Positions 61,192 through 64,000 of a stretch of 64,000 nt of DNA are shown here, in pieces. The notes under the pieces were generated by a model. It saw only the letters and a program-made list of their open reading frames with translations, did no database searches and was not told the origin of the DNA. Location: assembly GCA_963738835.1 (NCBI GenBank), contig CAVTYH010000001.1, positions 744,001 through 808,000 on the forward strand, written 5' to 3'. The position numbers and the translations under genes are program-made. The number at the start of each line of letters is the position of its first letter. Within the stretch, counting starts at the first letter, position 1. Origin of the DNA: CAVTYH01 sp963738835 (GTDB lineage: Bacteria; Planctomycetota; Planctomycetia; Pirellulales; JADZDJ01).

Positions 61192-63666
61192 TCACTCCGT
61201 CGACCCTTTGGCCTCCGGCAGCGCCCAGCCGAGGGCCAGCCAGCCATCATCGGAGACGATTTGGACCCAGGGCAGCTCGCCGAGCCGTTTCCAACGGCCA
61301 CGCAGCGTCAGGCCAGTCGATTCTTTTTCCGGCGGGAAGATGGGCTCGGCCGAAATGTCTTCGTCATCACGCTCAGTGCCTTCGCCACTGCCACCAAAGA
61401 AGCGCCGCGGCAGTGTTTTGGTCAGCAGCGTGCTGCGGCGAGTTTTTTCGCGGAGCGACAGATTTTTTTCGTCCTGGTCGGCCAGCGGCAGCGCTTTCAC
61501 CCCGTATTGGTTTTCGACTCGCGTGGCAATGACTTTGCCATCGCGCATGGCGAGGTTGTACGTGACGAAGATTTCGGCGGGATACGGATTCACGATTCGC
61601 TGGCCTTCACCATCGAGCTTCGGCTGTGTGGTCGATTTAATTCGCAGCGTAAGTTTGAACTGGCCCCCTTCGAACTTGACGCTAATCGGTTCCTGGTCGG
61701 CAAACGTCATGGCGCTGTAATTCACTTGCACATCGCCGCGTTTGAAGTCGTTCAGCAATCGAGTGACGTCTTCAAACTTGACCGGTTCTTTCGTCAACCT
61801 GGAAAGATATTTTTCATATTGCTCCGGCGTCATGGTGGCCTGATTCATGACGTGCACCAGCGCCTGAAATTCATTCTGGCTTACATCCAGGCTGAAGCGA
61901 TCTTTCATCAGCGATTTGAACTGATCGTATTTGACCGCCAGAGCCTCATCGCGGTGATCCAGCGGTGCGCCCGTTTCGGCCAGGCAGATCACGAAATCGT
62001 CGAATTCGCCGCGCTGATAGGGTTCGCTGAGGAAATCGCGCATCATGCGGCGATAGGCCAGCGAGCGGACGTTACGGTTCGGGGCCAGAACCGCGCCAAA
62101 ATTATCGACTAGCGTTTCATGCATGCGGATCGAAAGTTGGGCATTCGGCGCCTGCTGCGGCGGCGCGGTGTTGGCACCGAGTTCATTCGCGCGGGCTTGC
62201 AGACCGACAACCGACAGCCAATCGCTGGACGTGCTGAAACGCAGGAATTGCGGATAAGCGCCGAGACGGGTCAGCGGATCGCGGAATCGTTCATCGAACG
62301 CTCGGTTAGCATTGGCCAACATGTCTGCCGTGCGCGAATTCATACGGTTCTCAAGGCGAACTTCGGCATGTTGGGCAGAAATAGCCTCGGCGCACGACTT
62401 GCTCGAATAAACCCGCTTCGTGGCAATATGTTGGATGATAAAGCCGCCGCAAATGTCAAGGCAATCGATGCAACTGTTGGTGCAGCAGTGAGCGCAGGCG
62501 GGATCGCCGGTGAACTCTTTGTCGTTGAGATCGATCTGTTTCCGGCCGTCCAACGAGGTGGTGCTGTGACTAAAAATGGTGACCGGTCCGTTGTGGCCGA
62601 CGGTCTTGGCTTTGGTTTGGCCGGTCAACCTGATTTCCACGATGGCGCGGTCGGGATTGGGGATCAGCGCCGATTTGATACGGCCCGTCGTCTGACCTTT
62701 GCCATTGACTTGCGTGCCGAGAATAACGTCTTTGACCGGGGTCTCTTCGTTCACATCGTCGTCGATGCCGCCGGCGACAATGCCGCTGGAGGCTTGAATG
62801 AGAATATTCGGCTGGGCAAGTTGTTGCTGAACGGCGGACACTAATGCCGGTACTTGACCGGAGCTGGCGACGCGGTTCAGCACTTCGCCGATAGGGCGGC
62901 GATCGACCTTACCGCGGCGGAAGGCGACTTCTTCGAGATTAGCAGCCAGCGTGTCGAGATCTTTGTCGTACTGGGTTTTCAATTCGGTATTCTGATAGGC
63001 GGCCAACGTATCGGCATAGTTTGCCAGCGATGACCGCACGGCAGCAAACGGGGCCAGCTCGAGTCCAGGCGAACCGTCGGAGTATCGCGCCGCAAATGCA
63101 CGCAAATTGCTAGGAGCGACGTCGAGGTCCTTTTTCAATTCGGCTTGCAAATCGGCCAGGTGCAAATAGCTCTGCCAGCCGTCGCCGATTGGGCCGGAGT
63201 TTTTCAGATAGCGATCTAACCTGCGAACCGCCGACTCGACCGCCACTTGTCGTGCAAGGACATCGGCTTTCGCCACGGGTTTGAACGAGTCTTTGGCAGC
63301 CCGAAGTTGCGCCGGCAGGTCGGCATATTCAGGTCGTGCCCAAGCATTCGCCCAGGCCACGAGGGCGGTTTGAACCGAAGTGAATTGCGGGGAAGTTGAA
63401 TCGGTTGCTTGAGATGCGTCGTTGCTCGATTCGGCGCCGACGATCTGGCCATCGGTGGTTGTTTGCTTCGCCGAGTTTCGTTTCACGTCGGCAGAGTGCA
63501 GGTATGGATTTGGGTTCGATTCGGCTGTTTCGGCACTGCCTGATTGTGTCGGACCGGCCAGTGCGATGCGATTTTCTGCACCGGGAGTTGACTGTGCGAC
63601 AACCCGAGAAAGGACAAATAACCCCAGGTAAAAGGCTGCCGCCGAGCAGATTGAAAGCTGTCGCAT
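61192..63666 (-). CDS. Large secreted protein with a cysteine cluster, unknown function
   Basis: 824 aa. It has a signal peptide (SICSAAAFYLGLFVLSRVVA) and a low-complexity Ser/Asn/Thr linker to about residue 90, then a mostly helical domain. A distinctive cluster CAHCCTNSCIDCLDICGG lies near residue 405; six cysteines in about 16 residues suggest a metal or disulphide centre. The C-terminal half is mixed alpha/beta (FAVRSSL-type helices, EIFVTYNLAMRDGK), with the end LGWALPEAKG. The ATG has aaggagc six bases upstream, and the frame is intact throughout. No family was recognised. Confidence 0.75.
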   Translation of the reverse strand: MRQLSICSAAAFYLGLFVLSRVVAQSTPGAENRIALAGPTQSGSAETAESNPNPYLHSADVKRNSAKQTTTDGQIVGAESSNDASQATDSTSPQFTSVQTALVAWANAWARPEYADLPAQLRAAKDSFKPVAKADVLARQVAVESAVRRLDRYLKNSGPIGDGWQSYLHLADLQAELKKDLDVAPSNLRAFAARYSDGSPGLELAPFAAVRSSLANYADTLAAYQNTELKTQYDKDLDTLAANLEEVAFRRGKVDRRPIGEVLNRVASSGQVPALVSAVQQQLAQPNILIQASSGIVAGGIDDDVNEETPVKDVILGTQVNGKGQTTGRIKSALIPNPDRAIVEIRLTGQTKAKTVGHNGPVTIFSHSTTSLDGRKQIDLNDKEFTGDPACAHCCTNSCIDCLDICGGFIIQHIATKRVYSSKSCAEAISAQHAEVRLENRMNSRTADMLANANRAFDERFRDPLTRLGAYPQFLRFSTSSDWLSVVGLQARANELGANTAPPQQAPNAQLSIRMHETLVDNFGAVLAPNRNVRSLAYRRMMRDFLSEPYQRGEFDDFVICLAETGAPLDHRDEALAVKYDQFKSLMKDRFSLDVSQNEFQALVHVMNQATMTPEQYEKYLSRLTKEPVKFEDVTRLLNDFKRGDVQVNYSAMTFADQEPISVKFEGGQFKLTLRIKSTTQPKLDGEGQRIVNPYPAEIFVTYNLAMRDGKVIATRVENQYGVKALPLADQDEKNLSLREKTRRSTLLTKTLPRRFFGGSGEGTERDDEDISAEPIFPPEKESTGLTLRGRWKRLGELPWVQIVSDDGWLALGWALPEAKGSTE

Positions 63667-64000
63667 CCGTTCGCTCCTTGCTTAATCTTAATGGTGTGGT
63701 GCGCTTTTCCGCGCCACCATTTCATACCACGAAAGCCCAGTTCACGCCACCTCCGCAAATTGCGGGAACGGCAAGAACGCCACAATCACTACAGTCGCGC
63801 TGCGTTCGTTCGCACGCGATAGAAGTTACGGTGGTGGTTAGCAGAATCTATGCCAGAAATCGTGATAGCAAGCCGTTAAATTCTTTTTATTTTTCTCATA
63901 TTTCCCATCCAACCCCCTTGTGAGTTGGCGCGGCGGCCGGCTTAAATGACGCCTTCGTTAAACCCGCCGGGCGTGACAGACCCGCGACTTGAGCTCGCCC
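63667..64000. other. Right-edge region with a possible gene tail
   Basis: About 330 bases upstream of the cysteine-cluster gene. It is A/T-rich between 63880 and 63910. From 63942 leftward the minus strand could hold the last ~19 codons of an upstream gene (separate entry). Otherwise I see nothing. Confidence 0.4.
63942..64000 (-). CDS. Possible C-terminal end of an upstream gene (partial)
   Basis: The minus strand reads SSSRGSVTPGGFNEGVI followed by TAA at 63942-63944, with host-like GC-ending codons. The rest is outside the window. It may also be chance. Confidence 0.25.
   Translation of the reverse strand, partial: ASSSRGSVTPGGFNEGVI

Overview
The window looks like a chromosomal segment of a planctomycete, probably of the Pirellulales type. 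The evidence is several PEP-CTERM proteins, secreted proteins with the N-terminal LEQRAML or LEDRILL motif, giant FG-GAP/VCBS and autotransporter-repeat proteins, a Ser/Thr kinase with the planctomycete-style N-terminal region, an ECF sigma factor, many multiheme cytochromes, and dense families of small palindromic repeats. No rRNA, tRNA, transposase or CRISPR array was found.

Layout. 1-4.2 kb (minus strand): 3' part of a PSP1/RicT gene, then a Gfo/Idh/MocA oxidoreductase, a TIM-barrel sugar isomerase/epimerase and a cupin protein, a likely sugar or polyol catabolic set. 4.9-13.5 kb: housekeeping and membrane genes (GT2-like protein, CtpA protease, TsaD, cyclophilin lipoprotein, small secreted proteins, one PEP-CTERM protein). 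13.6-15.5 kb: a large secreted GlcG/HbpS-domain protein. 16-32.9 kb: a redox block. A plus-strand pair (predicted outer-membrane barrel, then a decaheme protein fused to an LVIVD beta-propeller) converges on a minus-strand operon. That operon runs cytochrome-b-like membrane protein, decaheme, NuoE-NuoF fusion, NuoG-like/two-cNMP-domain/polyferredoxin fusion, and two c554-like multihemes. I infer an NADH-to-multiheme electron conduit reaching the outer membrane, possibly sensing a cyclic nucleotide. 33.4-35.4 kb: a copper monooxygenase-like gene and a redoxin with codon use unlike their neighbours.

35.5-58.6 kb: a roughly 21-kb block bracketed by two inverted copies of a ~1.03-kb non-coding repeat. 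It holds an FHA-GAF class III cyclase, two PEP-CTERM surface proteins, and a co-oriented signalling set: ECF sigma factor, ~2,150-aa FG-GAP protein, membrane Ser/Thr kinase, and secreted TPR-CHAT protein. Beyond it, 58.8-59.9 kb resembles an integron gene cassette: an attC-like site, a TIR/deoxyribosyltransferase-like gene, and a second, truncated attC-like palindrome overlapping the stop codon. The window ends with a small membrane protein, two planctomycete-type proteins of unknown function and perhaps the 3' tip of another gene.

A caution runs through the whole window. At least sixteen single-site reading-frame breaks interrupt otherwise well-preserved genes, so many CDS entries below join two to four frames. 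The pattern (one- or two-base indels, continuous homology on both sides, no other damage) looks more like uncorrected sequencing indels than gene decay.
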